Below the pieces are notes generated by a model. That model searched no databases, was not told the origin of the DNA, and worked only from the letters and a program-made list of their open reading frames with translations. Source: an uncultured Prevotellaceae bacterium (GTDB lineage: Bacteria > Bacteroidota > Bacteroidia > Bacteroidales > Bacteroidaceae). From it: DNA of 53,758 nucleotides. A program made the position numbers and the translations under genes. Of the stretch, positions 7,848 to 16,806 are shown piece after piece. Position 1 is the first letter of the stretch; every line of letters begins with the position of its first letter. The stretch spans positions 1 to 53,758 of the forward strand of contig CAMBDA010000021.1 in NCBI GenBank assembly GCA_945865175.1. Reading direction: 5' to 3'.

Positions 7848-9026
7848 ATGAAACTGAGAATGCTGTTGTTTTTGGTGTGGCTGCCCTGCCAGTTGGCGGC
7901 CCATGGCCTGCGTCCGCTGGTGTGGGTCATTGACCCCGGACATGGGGGGCACGACCATGGGACGGAGGGGCGGCTGTGCATGGAGAAGGACGTGAACCTG
8001 CGCATCTCGCAACTCCTCGTGAAGCTGCTGGCCAAGCATAAGCCGGGCATCAGGGTGATTGTGACAAGGGACAAGGACGAGTTCGTGTCGCTGGAGGCAC
8101 GGTGCAGAAAGGCCAACAGGGCCAATGCAGACCTTTTCCTGAGCATCCATGTGAATTCGGCCCCCAACAAACTGCTGATGGGCACTGAAAGCTTTTACGC
8201 CCGCAGAGGAGCCACGAGCAATGCCGTGCTGGAGGGGGCAAGGAGCAGATACATAGAAAAGAGCGAACTGCTGGCCCTGCTGCTGCAGAAGAACTATTAT
8301 GATGCGGGCCGTCAGGCCGACCGTGGGATAAAGGCCACGAAACTGTTTGTGACAGCCAATGTGATGATGCCCTCGGTGCTGACCGAAGTGGGATTCATGA
8401 GCAACCGTGAGGATGAAATCTATCTGGCCAGCGAAACCGGGCAACAGGAGATTGCGCGCATGCTGTTCAATGCCCTGATGGAATACTATACCACTACACA
8501 GGGCAAGACCTACAAAAAGACCTTGAAGACACTGCGGCACTCGAACGGCACCAGAAGCGGAGTGGATGCGCTGAGGCTGGAGGTGAAGGAGCGAACAGCC
8601 AAGCGGAAGGACAAGGAGCAGCCTGCCAAGAAGGAAGAACCCGTGGTGCAGAATCCCCCGAAAGCATCGGACAATCCGGAAAAGAAGGATACGCTTGCCA
8701 CAGCAGACAATCGGGCACAGCAGCCACTTCCTGCGGATGCACAGGAATCATCTACAGCCATTCCGGTCTTCAGCATTCAGCTTTTCTCCAATTCCACTGA
8801 AATGAAGCCTGACGACAAGCGGTTGAAGGGAGTCTCTCCCGTGACCTTTGTGAAGGTGGGCGACACGTTCAAGTGCCTCTATCAGGGCACCACCGACTAT
8901 CAGCAGGCCAAGGAACAGCTGAAGAAGGTGCGTGAGAAATTTCCGGATGCCTTTATTGTGGCTTATCTGGGTGAGAAGCCCATCAGCACAGCCGAGGCCC
9001 TGGAACTGGTGAGGCGGGCACGTTAG
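7848..9026 (+). CDS. N-acetylmuramoyl-L-alanine amidase (Amidase_3) with SPOR-like C-terminus
   Basis: Zinc amidase that cuts the bond between MurNAc and the stem peptide, used in daughter-cell separation and wall remodelling. It has a signal peptide (MKLR, hydrophobic to about residue 18). The Amidase_3 domain follows, with the first zinc ligand in DPGHGGHDHG (29-38), a second histidine in FLSIHVNS near residue 103, and the catalytic glutamate in LTEVGF near 183. A charged Lys/Glu/Pro linker covers about 240-300. The last ~85 residues (FSIQLFSN onward) resemble a SPOR peptidoglycan-binding domain, which would direct it to denuded septal glycan. The start is chosen for the Lys and Arg of the signal peptide; ATG at 7860 is the alternative. 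The stop overlaps the convergent LOG gene by 4 nt. Confidence 0.88.
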   Translation: MKLRMLLFLVWLPCQLAAHGLRPLVWVIDPGHGGHDHGTEGRLCMEKDVNLRISQLLVKLLAKHKPGIRVIVTRDKDEFVSLEARCRKANRANADLFLSIHVNSAPNKLLMGTESFYARRGATSNAVLEGARSRYIEKSELLALLLQKNYYDAGRQADRGIKATKLFVTANVMMPSVLTEVGFMSNREDEIYLASETGQQEIARMLFNALMEYYTTTQGKTYKKTLKTLRHSNGTRSGVDALRLEVKERTAKRKDKEQPAKKEEPVVQNPPKASDNPEKKDTLATADNRAQQPLPADAQESSTAIPVFSIQLFSNSTEMKPDDKRLKGVSPVTFVKVGDTFKCLYQGTTDYQQAKEQLKKVREKFPDAFIVAYLGEKPISTAEALELVRRAR

Positions 9027-10168
9027 GGAAGGGCAAAGCCCTCGGGCAGTGGCAGCTGGCGGAAACGCCTGATGACCTCCACCACTTCGTCTGTATCATC
9101 GGTGAGGGTGAGCAGCAGGTTCTTGTATTTGCCGCGCCTGGTGAGGTCGGTAAGCAGGGGCCATACGGGCATCTCACGGCTCCAGTAGTCCACACCAAGG
9201 AAAATCATGGGGCTGGAAAGCCCATAGCTCAGATAGTGGTTCTGAACGGCTTCCTGGAAGATTTCCTGCAGGGTGCCTGCACTGCCTGGCGTGTAGATGA
9301 TACCGCCCATGGCGATGGTGAGGATGCCGTCTTCACGAATGCTGTTGTCGAAATACTTGGCGATATGGGTGGCAAAGGGAGTGGTGGGTTCGTGGCCATA
9401 CAGCCAGGTGGGGATGCCCAGACTCTGGTAGTCGGCCTGCGGATAGCGCTGACGGGTGCGCATGGCTGTGTCGAGCCATTCGGGCTGGTCGTAGTCGGGG
9501 GCCGTGCGCAGGATGTGGAGGGCGTCTTGCAGTTCCAGTGTGTTGCGTCCGGCCATCCATGCACCCAGGTGAGTGGCTTCCATGGCTCCCGGTCCTCCAC
9601 CGGAAATCATCAGGCAACCGTCCTCTGTAAGTTTCTTGCTCAGCTGTACAATCTGTTCAAAGCCCGGCTGGTCGCGCCTGATGGCATGTCCGCCCATCAC
9701 GCCCACAAGCGATTTTACGGTGCGTGTCTCCAGAAAGTCGTGCAGGCAGTCGCTGATGGAATGGTCGTGGAGCGTGCGGGCCAATGTCTCCTTGATGTTG
9801 GCGGGAAATTTGCCCATCTTCAGGTAATGCCGGTACACACGGGCATCGAAGCATCTGTGGAGCGATTCCGGATGCCCGGGCTCATACTCATCGTAGAGGT
9901 CCTCTGCCGTATAGAGGTGGCTGCGATAGCTGAAGGTTTCTCCCATTCTGGGAAGAAAAAGGCTGTCGGTGCATTGGCGCTTGAAACCCTTGGGCAGGGT
10001 GCATCCGAGGAAGACACAGTCGTGATAGGTGTGGCTGAGGGACAGTGGTGTTTCAGCGGTGAGGTTCACGTTCTGGAATGCGCACCTCCGGATTTCTTCT
10101 TCCTGCTGATGAAGAACCTTGGCCAGCTGCCAGTCGTCACGGATGTCTTTGTAGTTTTGTCTGCTCAT
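9023..10168 (-). CDS. LOG-family protein (lysine-decarboxylase-like fold, possible nucleotide nucleosidase)
   Basis: A 381-residue LOG-family protein. Members hydrolyse nucleoside 5'-monophosphates to free base and ribose phosphate; E. coli PpnN is a long homologue. The N-terminal ~130 residues are an extra domain. The Rossmann core starts near VGVMGGHAIRR, with the phosphate-binding GGGPGAMEA around residues 200-208. The family PGGxGTxxE motif reads TPGSAGTLQE, with serine for the second glycine, and keeps the catalytic Glu. The length and N-terminal extension favour a PpnN-like enzyme over short cytokinin-type LOGs. It is the last gene of the leftward run, 82 nt after the rhamnosidase, and shares its last 4 nt with the convergent amidase gene. 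Start ATG 10168; an upstream extension lacks protein-like character. Confidence 0.8.
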   Translation of the reverse strand: MSRQNYKDIRDDWQLAKVLHQQEEEIRRCAFQNVNLTAETPLSLSHTYHDCVFLGCTLPKGFKRQCTDSLFLPRMGETFSYRSHLYTAEDLYDEYEPGHPESLHRCFDARVYRHYLKMGKFPANIKETLARTLHDHSISDCLHDFLETRTVKSLVGVMGGHAIRRDQPGFEQIVQLSKKLTEDGCLMISGGGPGAMEATHLGAWMAGRNTLELQDALHILRTAPDYDQPEWLDTAMRTRQRYPQADYQSLGIPTWLYGHEPTTPFATHIAKYFDNSIREDGILTIAMGGIIYTPGSAGTLQEIFQEAVQNHYLSYGLSSPMIFLGVDYWSREMPVWPLLTDLTRRGKYKNLLLTLTDDTDEVVEVIRRFRQLPLPEGFALP

Positions 10169-10188
10169 GTCTGGATTGTATGATATGC

Positions 10189-10221
10189 GGGGGCGCCTCT
10201 TCTGTTTATGAAAGCGCCCCC
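10189..10221 (-). promoter_or_regulatory. GC-rich hairpin between the rhamnosidase and LOG genes
   Basis: Perfect 8-bp arms GGGGGCGC (10189-10196) and GCGCCCCC (10214-10221) flank a 17-nt loop, 20 nt before the LOG start codon. No T-run follows on the leftward strand, so it is not a standard terminator. It could stabilise or process the mRNA, or affect LOG translation. Confidence 0.4.
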
Positions 10222-10250
10222 GGCTGTTCCTTGTTTTCCCGGGTGGGATG

Positions 10251-12875
10251 CTATTTGTAGGTGAAGGTCCAGGTGCCTTGGTCGATGGTGCGTATGCCTG
10301 AAGGCAGGACCAGTGTGGCCGTGGTGCCCACGGGGATGGTGAAGGTGGCCCTGGTGAGGCCGTCCTCACGCGTGATGTGGCTACGAAGAAGGCCATAGGG
10401 CGTGTGCTTGCTGTAGTCCACATGGCTGAGGCCGTCAGGCAGTTGCGGGCAGATGGTCACGTGGCGATAGGCCGGCCGGTTGTGGTCGGTGTGGATGCCA
10501 GCCAGTGTGGACGCATACCAGGTGAGGCCGCCTCCGAACATGGGGTGGTTGTGTGAATTGCCACCGTCCCATTGTTCCCAGGTGGTGGTGGCACCCAGGG
10601 CAATCCAGTGGCCGAAGCTGGGGAAGTCGGTCTTGTTGAGAATCTCATAGGCCAGTTGGTTCATACCAAAGCGGGCAAGCGTCTCGAAGAGGAAACGGGT
10701 GCCCATGATGCCCGTGTGGAGATGTCCCTTATGGGCCACCTCTATCTCCTGGCGGAGTGCATTCACCACATCCTGCTGGCGCTCGGCCGGCACACCCATG
10801 CAAAGCGCAAACACATTGGAACCAAAGTCGCCATAGGTGTGCTCCTGTTCGTTCCAGAACACACGGTGGAAGGCTGCGGCTGTCTGCTCGGCCATGTCGG
10901 CATAGGCCCGTGCTTCCTGGTTTTTGCCCAGAACGGAAGCAGTGGCCGCTGTGATGTGGGTGCAGTACCATAAATAGAAAGTGTGGACGAGTTCATCGCG
11001 GGGGTTCTGATAGGGCGGGCACCAGTCGCCCAGGTTGAGCCAGTATAACGGTTCCTGGCTGCCCACATTGCTCCGCTTCTGGAACATGATGCCTTCGGGG
11101 GTGAGCCATGTGCGCATGTAGCCCACCTGTGCCTTCATGGGCTCATAGCACTGTTCCAGCATCTGCCGGTCGCCATAGTGGACATAGTATTCCCATGGCA
11201 TCACGTTCATGGCCGCTCCCCAGGGCACGCCACCACCGCATCCAGGCTGCCATGGGGCACCGTTGGGCACATAGCCTGTGGTCTTGTCCTGTGCATCGCG
11301 CACATCGCGTATCCATTTGTTGTAGAAGGCTGCGGCATCAAAGTGGTCCATCACCATGGCACAGGCAATCTGTCCGTCACCGGTGTAGGGGTGGCGTTCG
11401 CGGTGTGGACAGTCGCTGGCAATACATCCGTGCATGTTGTCGAGCTGTGACCGTTTCCAGATAGTGAGGATGTTGTCGAGCAGGGGATTGGAACTGTGGA
11501 AGGTGGCATCGGGCGCCACATCCGTGTTCACGGCCTCTGCCTGGAGGTTGGCCTCCTCCAGCCTTTCAATGCCGCTGATTACGGCCTTGCTGAATGTGAA
11601 CCATGTGAAATGGGGGGCATAGCTTTCCTTCCCCTTGCCGCTGAACACATAGCGCTGGGTCCCCTGGGGCGATTCGCATATGTAGTCCACCTGGAGCGTG
11701 TCGCCCTGCTGCCCTACAATGTCCTTGAACCGAATCCATCCGGCTATCTCCGTGCCGAAGTCCACCTCCCAGCGGGCTGTGGAACCCTCAAGGCGTGTGA
11801 TGGATTTGGGCTTGAGCACTTCCACAATCTTGTCTGTGGGTGCAGTCATGGCCGACAGCTCGCCTGTGGGACCGCTCACGCAGGCCACCTGTTCCCATTG
11901 GCTGTCATCCAGACGGGGACCGGCCCATCCTTCCGTTTCGCTTCGCGCATCATAGAGCTCTCCATAATAGACACTGTTGTAGTGGATGGGCGAGGGGAGT
12001 GTGCGCCATGTGTTGTCGGTGGCCACAATCTGTTTGCTGCCATCGGCATAGGTGATTTCCAGCTGGCACTTCAGGCAGGGGTCGCAGTAGTAGCCGGCCA
12101 TCGGCTTGTCCTGAGGCGGGCGTGCCCATCCGTTGCCCAGCAACACGCCAATGGCATTCTTGCCCTTGCGCAGGTGGTCTGTGACATCATAGGCGAGGTA
12201 GAGCACACGGTAGCCTGTAAAGTTATCCTCAAGGGCAATCGACTGGTGGGGCAGCTGGGGCCGGTGGCTGAAATTGGTGAATCCGGGCACAAGCTCATCG
12301 TTGCCCACTCGTTGGTCGTTGACATAGAGCTGGAAATAGCCCAGGCCGCAGATGAACACCTTGGCCTGTTCAATCCTGTTCCCAGCTGTGGCAAATGCCT
12401 TGCGGAGCATGGGTGCCGTATCGGTGGTCCTGGAGGGGGCTATCCACTGTCCTTTCCAGTCGTTTCTGTCCAGAAGTCCCATTCCCCAGCTGGCTGTCTC
12501 GCTCCATGCCGAGGCCACTCCGTGCTCGTCCCATGTCTGGACACACCAGTAATAGTCGGCACCTGAACGGAGCGCTCTGCCGCTGTAGGGGACCAGCACG
12601 GAAGCATCCGACTGCTGTCGCTGGCTGTCCCACACGTCAAACTGGCGGGCTTTGGCCTTCTGTCTTGTGGAGGCCACGCCAATGCGGTAGGCTGTTTGAC
12701 GTTTGCCTTTTTCGTTGCTGTTTTTGGGCTCGTTGGTCCAGCTGAATCGAGGATGCCGGGCATCCACGGTGGTGGGATTGGTCATCTGTTCCACCTTCAG
12801 GTGGGTGATGTTCAGTTGTGCCCATGCCCATGTGGCACATGCGATGGTCACGGCCGAGCAGATTGTTCTTTTCAT
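10251..12875 (-). CDS. Secreted alpha-L-rhamnosidase (GH78)
   Basis: An 874-residue exported glycoside hydrolase that removes alpha-linked L-rhamnose from plant or bacterial glycans. A signal peptide covers about residues 1-19 (MKRTICSAV, cleavage after WAWA). An N-terminal fibronectin-like domain (PTTVDARHPRFSW) and the beta-sandwich domains typical of bacterial GH78 follow. The (alpha/alpha)6 barrel starts near the DCPHRERHPYTGD segment, which carries the catalytic acidic residues of the family. A C-terminal beta domain ends in TWTFTYK. Length is usual for GH78. Unlike most Bacteroidales GH78 genes it has no SusC/SusD pair beside it; it sits 46 nt after an ABC ATPase gene and before a LOG gene. 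Start ATG 12875 opens the signal peptide. Confidence 0.88.
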   Translation of the reverse strand: MKRTICSAVTIACATWAWAQLNITHLKVEQMTNPTTVDARHPRFSWTNEPKNSNEKGKRQTAYRIGVASTRQKAKARQFDVWDSQRQQSDASVLVPYSGRALRSGADYYWCVQTWDEHGVASAWSETASWGMGLLDRNDWKGQWIAPSRTTDTAPMLRKAFATAGNRIEQAKVFICGLGYFQLYVNDQRVGNDELVPGFTNFSHRPQLPHQSIALEDNFTGYRVLYLAYDVTDHLRKGKNAIGVLLGNGWARPPQDKPMAGYYCDPCLKCQLEITYADGSKQIVATDNTWRTLPSPIHYNSVYYGELYDARSETEGWAGPRLDDSQWEQVACVSGPTGELSAMTAPTDKIVEVLKPKSITRLEGSTARWEVDFGTEIAGWIRFKDIVGQQGDTLQVDYICESPQGTQRYVFSGKGKESYAPHFTWFTFSKAVISGIERLEEANLQAEAVNTDVAPDATFHSSNPLLDNILTIWKRSQLDNMHGCIASDCPHRERHPYTGDGQIACAMVMDHFDAAAFYNKWIRDVRDAQDKTTGYVPNGAPWQPGCGGGVPWGAAMNVMPWEYYVHYGDRQMLEQCYEPMKAQVGYMRTWLTPEGIMFQKRSNVGSQEPLYWLNLGDWCPPYQNPRDELVHTFYLWYCTHITAATASVLGKNQEARAYADMAEQTAAAFHRVFWNEQEHTYGDFGSNVFALCMGVPAERQQDVVNALRQEIEVAHKGHLHTGIMGTRFLFETLARFGMNQLAYEILNKTDFPSFGHWIALGATTTWEQWDGGNSHNHPMFGGGLTWYASTLAGIHTDHNRPAYRHVTICPQLPDGLSHVDYSKHTPYGLLRSHITREDGLTRATFTIPVGTTATLVLPSGIRTIDQGTWTFTYK

Positions 12876-12921
12876 GATGGTTCTTTGTTTTTTGGGGGGT
12901 GAATGATTATAAACGGGCACG

Positions 12922-13629
12922 TCATTCGTGCAGTTGGAAGTATTCCTCCAGTGTGGCCATGGCATGGCTGTCGCCACCCTCTATGTCGCGGATGATGTGT
13001 CCGTTTTCCAGCAATGCAATGCGTGTGCTGATGTCAACGGTGTGCTGCAGGTTGTGGCTGCTGATGAGGATGGTGGCGCCCGACTCCTGGTTGTATTGCA
13101 CAATGAGCCGTTTGATGGCACTCTGGCTACTGGGGTCAAGGAAGTTGAAGGGCTCGTCCAGAATCAGTATCTTGGGCTGCAGCATCATGGCTGCCACAAT
13201 GCCCACCTTCTGCTTGTTGCCTGCCGAGAGGTTGCGAATCAGTTTTTTCTGTCCTGTGAGCTCGCCTGCCATGAAGTGGGAAAACTTCTCCAGGAAGGCA
13301 TTGCGCTGTTCGCTGGTTATTCCGGACACCTTGGCGATGAAGGCAAAGTATTCGTCAGGCGTGAGGTAGTCGATGAGGAAGGAATCGTCGATGTAGGCTC
13401 CGGTCCAGTCTTTCCATTCCTCTCCCTGCGACACGTCCGTAGTCCCCATGAGAACCCTGCCGCTGTCTGGCTTGATGAGGTCGAGCATCAGGCGGAACAG
13501 GGTGCTCTTGCCGGCTCCGTTGTTTCCCACAAGGCCCAGTATCTGGCCGGATGAAATCTCGAATTGGTTGATGTCCACTGCCACTTTTTCCCCGAATGTC
13601 TTGCTGAGGTTTGATAGGGTGATATTCAT
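12922..13629 (-). CDS. ABC transporter ATP-binding protein
   Basis: A 235-residue ATPase with a complete nucleotide-binding set: Walker A GNNGAGKST at 35-43, signature LSAGNKQK near 138, Walker B ILILDEPF near 156, and an H-loop in LISSHNLQ near 195. The signature differs from LSGGQ in a way common to the DrrA/CcmA-like group that pairs with ABC-2 permeases. The gene directly upstream in the run (54 nt away) is a large membrane protein likely to be its permease. Substrate unknown. Start ATG 13629. Confidence 0.9.
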   Translation of the reverse strand: MNITLSNLSKTFGEKVAVDINQFEISSGQILGLVGNNGAGKSTLFRLMLDLIKPDSGRVLMGTTDVSQGEEWKDWTGAYIDDSFLIDYLTPDEYFAFIAKVSGITSEQRNAFLEKFSHFMAGELTGQKKLIRNLSAGNKQKVGIVAAMMLQPKILILDEPFNFLDPSSQSAIKRLIVQYNQESGATILISSHNLQHTVDISTRIALLENGHIIRDIEGGDSHAMATLEEYFQLHE

Positions 13630-13683
13630 CTTATTTCGTTCGTTTGAAATGTGTTAATGATAATTTGTTAAATGATAGGTGGT

Positions 13684-15177
13684 TCAGCTCTTGCGGCTGT
13701 TGCGGAAGCCGTCCATCAGCAGGTACCTGCGTTTCATGAAGCGGTTGTAGATGTTGCGAAGCCACAGCTTGTGGGTGTAGAGTCCCACAATGCCCAGCAA
13801 TACGAGGGGGGCATAGCCCCACACGGGTCCCACCAGGAGCACGGAAATCCGCTCGATGCCCAAGGGCAGCACCAGCGCTGCGATTGCCACTATCTGCTGC
13901 ATCATGTTGCCTTGCTTGCCGATGAGCTTCTGGTTGAGGGGGATGGACTCCTTGTTGTAGACGGCCAGCTGGAAGATGCAGGGATAGATGACGCCAATGG
14001 TGAAGAACAGATAGCCCAGGTTCATCCAGATGCTTATCTTTCCGATGATGGTGAGTGGCAGCACGGTGAGGAAGGGGACAAGCAGGATGATGGAATTGAA
14101 GTAGTACTTGGCGCAGAGCAGGTCATAGATGCTCTCGCGGCGACTCATAAGGCCATCGATGTAGTTGCCTTCGAAGCACATGATGCCCACCAGCGTCATC
14201 AGCCCCAGAATGATGTACTCATACAGGCAGATGAAACTCTTCATGAAGGTATTGTCATACACATCGGTGAAATACATCATGCCGGTGAAGAAGAGCATCA
14301 GGCCCAGGCCCACAAAGAACTGGGTGCGCACCTGCTTGTTGCGAAGGCGGAGCTTCATCTCCATCTTCAGGTATTCGCCTAGGGTGCCGAAACGATTGAA
14401 GAAACTGAAATCGCGGGCCGTCTTCATCTCCACCTCTTCTTTCTGTGCCACATCCTCGTAGGTAATCTGCAACTGCAGCTTGTAGTTGGCCCAGTAGCTT
14501 GCGGCCACCAGCAGCATGCCCAGCAGATAGGGGAGGGGATTCCACAGGGCAAAGCCGTACATGAGCTCGGTGCAGGGCATGTCTAGCAGATTGTGCTTGG
14601 GCAGCACCATCAGTGCCACCCAGATACCATGCACCAGCGCCGGAAGGGCCGCCCATGCAAGATGCTTCATACAGAGCGAACGTATGAACAGATAGGCAAA
14701 GCCATTGGCCACGCACAGCATCCACCAGCCCAATAGCCACCCTGCCAGCCCGCCCCATCCGAGCAGAGGCATCACACTGATGATGCCGAATGGCACCAGC
14801 ATGAACCACCAGAAGAGATTGCCCAGGCTGAAACCGGAGGAAACGAGGTAGACGTTCATCAGAAAACTGCGGCTGATGGGCAGCAGGCGGTAGGGACGTA
14901 CTGTCTGAGCCGGTGTCTCCTGAAGGATAAAACGGACCCAGAAATCGATGATGATAATGATGGGCAGTCCACCGTCCAGATAGTGGAAGGCGGCTATGCC
15001 GTGCTCGCCCATTCCCAGCCCCAGTGCCACACCCAGAAAGATGAGTAACGCAGCATAATAGAGAAACATGAACCATCCCAGGAATTTCATGAACTTGTTG
15101 CGTTCAAACATGGGGTGGCGAAGGTTGCGCAGATTGTTGTTCTGCTTCAGCAACTTGTAGAGAGCATACTTTTTCAT
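13684..15177 (-). CDS. DUF5687-like multi-pass membrane protein, probable ABC permease
   Basis: A 497-residue integral membrane protein with about ten to twelve hydrophobic helices, an N-terminal cytoplasmic stretch (MKKYALYKLLKQNNN) and a charged central loop near residues 240-290. It resembles the DUF5687 family of Bacteroidetes, which is found beside ABC ATPases and treated as a permease. Here the ATPase gene follows 54 nt downstream. An ATG at 15183 would add only Met-Pro. It begins 19 nt after trxB, so the pair is probably transcribed from the ftsK-lolA-trxB run. Substrate unknown. Confidence 0.75.
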   Translation of the reverse strand: MKKYALYKLLKQNNNLRNLRHPMFERNKFMKFLGWFMFLYYAALLIFLGVALGLGMGEHGIAAFHYLDGGLPIIIIIDFWVRFILQETPAQTVRPYRLLPISRSFLMNVYLVSSGFSLGNLFWWFMLVPFGIISVMPLLGWGGLAGWLLGWWMLCVANGFAYLFIRSLCMKHLAWAALPALVHGIWVALMVLPKHNLLDMPCTELMYGFALWNPLPYLLGMLLVAASYWANYKLQLQITYEDVAQKEEVEMKTARDFSFFNRFGTLGEYLKMEMKLRLRNKQVRTQFFVGLGLMLFFTGMMYFTDVYDNTFMKSFICLYEYIILGLMTLVGIMCFEGNYIDGLMSRRESIYDLLCAKYYFNSIILLVPFLTVLPLTIIGKISIWMNLGYLFFTIGVIYPCIFQLAVYNKESIPLNQKLIGKQGNMMQQIVAIAALVLPLGIERISVLLVGPVWGYAPLVLLGIVGLYTHKLWLRNIYNRFMKRRYLLMDGFRNSRKS

Positions 15178-15196
15178 GGGCATACGGTGTTGGGCC

Positions 15197-16129
15197 CTAA
15201 CGGGTCGTGAGATACTTCTCGGCCTCAATGGCGGCCTTGGCACCACTGCCAGCTGCCACTACAGCCTGTCGATAGAATGGGTCGGCCACATCACCTGCGG
15301 CAAAGATGCCGGGAAGGTTGGTTTGTGTGCGTCCGGCTTCGGTGACAATGAAACCTGCCTCATCTGTCCGGATCCAGGGCGCAAAGGCCTGGCTGTTGGG
15401 GTGGTGGCCTATGGCAAGGAAGAAACCGTTGATGGCAATGTCGTAACGCTTTTCATCGGGCATGCCCTTCCGCCATACTACATGTGCCCCTTCCACACCA
15501 TCCTGGCCGAACAGTCCCACCGTATTGGTCTCGAAGAGCACCTCTATCTTTTCGTTGGCCGCCACACGGTCACGCATGATCTGGCTGGCACGGAGGAAGG
15601 GCTTGCGCACAATCAGGTACACCTTCTGGGCCAGACCGGCCAGGTAGATGGCTTCCTCACAGGCCGTGTCGCCTCCGCCCACCACGGCTACCACCTTCTT
15701 GCGGTAGAAGAAACCGTCACATGTGGCACATGCGCTCACACCCTGTCCCATGTATTTCTTCTCATCATCGAGGCCCAGGTACTTGGCGCTGGCTCCTGTG
15801 GCAATGATAATGCTGTCGGCAGTGAGCCTGGTGCCATCGGAGAGTGTCACTGTGTAGGGCTGTTGCGAGAAATCAGTCTCCGCCACCACGTCTGCTATCA
15901 TCGTGCATCCAAACCGTTCGGCCTGCGCCCTCATGTTTTCCATCAGTTCGTTGGCGTCTATGCCGCTGGGGAAGCCCGGGAAATTCTCCACTTCGGTTGT
16001 TGTGGTCAGTTGTCCGCCTGGTTGCATGCCCTCCACGAGTACAGGAGACAGGTTTGCTCTGCCAGCGTATACGGCTGCCGTGTATCCGGCAGGTCCGCTT
16101 CCAATAATCAGTAGTCTTGTATGTGTCAT
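15197..16129 (-). CDS. trxB: Thioredoxin-disulfide reductase
   Basis: NADPH-dependent flavoenzyme that reduces thioredoxin. The 310 residues match the low-molecular-weight class. The FAD-binding motif is GSGPAGYTAAVYA at about 10-22, the redox pair is Cys134/Cys137 in ACATCDG, and the NADPH-binding VVGGGDTACEEA follows at about 149-160. The second FAD motif near the C-terminus reads FAAGDVADPFYRQAVVAAGSG. Order ftsK-lolA-trxB is common in Bacteroidales and is kept here apart from one inserted gene. Start ATG 16129; the gene follows the LolA-like gene by 29 nt. Confidence 0.96.
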   Translation of the reverse strand: MTHTRLLIIGSGPAGYTAAVYAGRANLSPVLVEGMQPGGQLTTTTEVENFPGFPSGIDANELMENMRAQAERFGCTMIADVVAETDFSQQPYTVTLSDGTRLTADSIIIATGASAKYLGLDDEKKYMGQGVSACATCDGFFYRKKVVAVVGGGDTACEEAIYLAGLAQKVYLIVRKPFLRASQIMRDRVAANEKIEVLFETNTVGLFGQDGVEGAHVVWRKGMPDEKRYDIAINGFFLAIGHHPNSQAFAPWIRTDEAGFIVTEAGRTQTNLPGIFAAGDVADPFYRQAVVAAGSGAKAAIEAEKYLTTR

Positions 16130-16158
16130 TTTTTTTGTATGTTTATTATCGGGGTTGA

Positions 16159-16782
16159 TTATCTTAGGTCGATAACCTCCACATCGGGATAGTCTTGTGT
16201 GGGGAAACTGAATTCACTGTCGTTCATGTCCTTCACGGCAGAAACCGTGTGCAGGACGATGCGGTGCCAGCCGGTGTCCTGACGAAGCCGGATGCAGAGC
16301 AGGGTGTAGTCGCTCTTGCGCACATCCACATAGATTTCCTTTATCTCCTGCTTGCTGTCGGTGGCAGTGAGGTGTACCTCATAGGTGTCGGTGTTGCGAA
16401 GAGAACCTTTCTTCACGCTTGCCTTATAGCCGTGTTTGTAGAGCTGGATAAAGGCATAAGGGTTTACAGCCTGCTTTTCCTCTTCGGTGGGTACGGTCAT
16501 ATTCACTTCCCCGCTTCCCGGCATCATACTCCATTGGGTGTGTCCGTTGTACCAGGTTATCATTTCATCGGTGGTAATCTTGAACATCTGCCCCTTCACG
16601 CGAATCTGTCCGGAAGAGGAGCCCTGTGGCTGTGTGCCGCTGAACGAAGTGGCTGTGAACGACAATTCGGCGCTTCCTGTGGCGGTGATGCGCTGGGCGG
16701 CCTTGTCGAGAATCTCAATGCCACTGGCTGCCTGCAGGGCGATGGCCAGGTATGAGAACAGTGTAACAAAAATCTTTCTCAT
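16159..16782 (-). CDS. LolA-like outer-membrane lipoprotein carrier
   Basis: A 207-residue periplasmic protein of the LolA/LolB fold, which shuttles lipoproteins from inner to outer membrane through a hydrophobic cavity. A signal peptide covers about residues 1-19 (MRKIFVTLF, cleavage near LQAASG). The mature part is a run of beta strands with pattern typical of LolA: an early FSGTQPQGSSSGQIRVKGQMF segment split by a turn, then ITWYNGHTQW. Sequence is diverged from proteobacterial LolA, as usual in Bacteroidetes. Its place near ftsK and trxB supports the call. It lies 24 nt after the sialidase gene. Confidence 0.75.
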   Translation of the reverse strand: MRKIFVTLFSYLAIALQAASGIEILDKAAQRITATGSAELSFTATSFSGTQPQGSSSGQIRVKGQMFKITTDEMITWYNGHTQWSMMPGSGEVNMTVPTEEEKQAVNPYAFIQLYKHGYKASVKKGSLRNTDTYEVHLTATDSKQEIKEIYVDVRKSDYTLLCIRLRQDTGWHRIVLHTVSAVKDMNDSEFSFPTQDYPDVEVIDLR

Positions 16783-16806
16783 TGACGGAAATATGCTTCA
16801 AATGGA

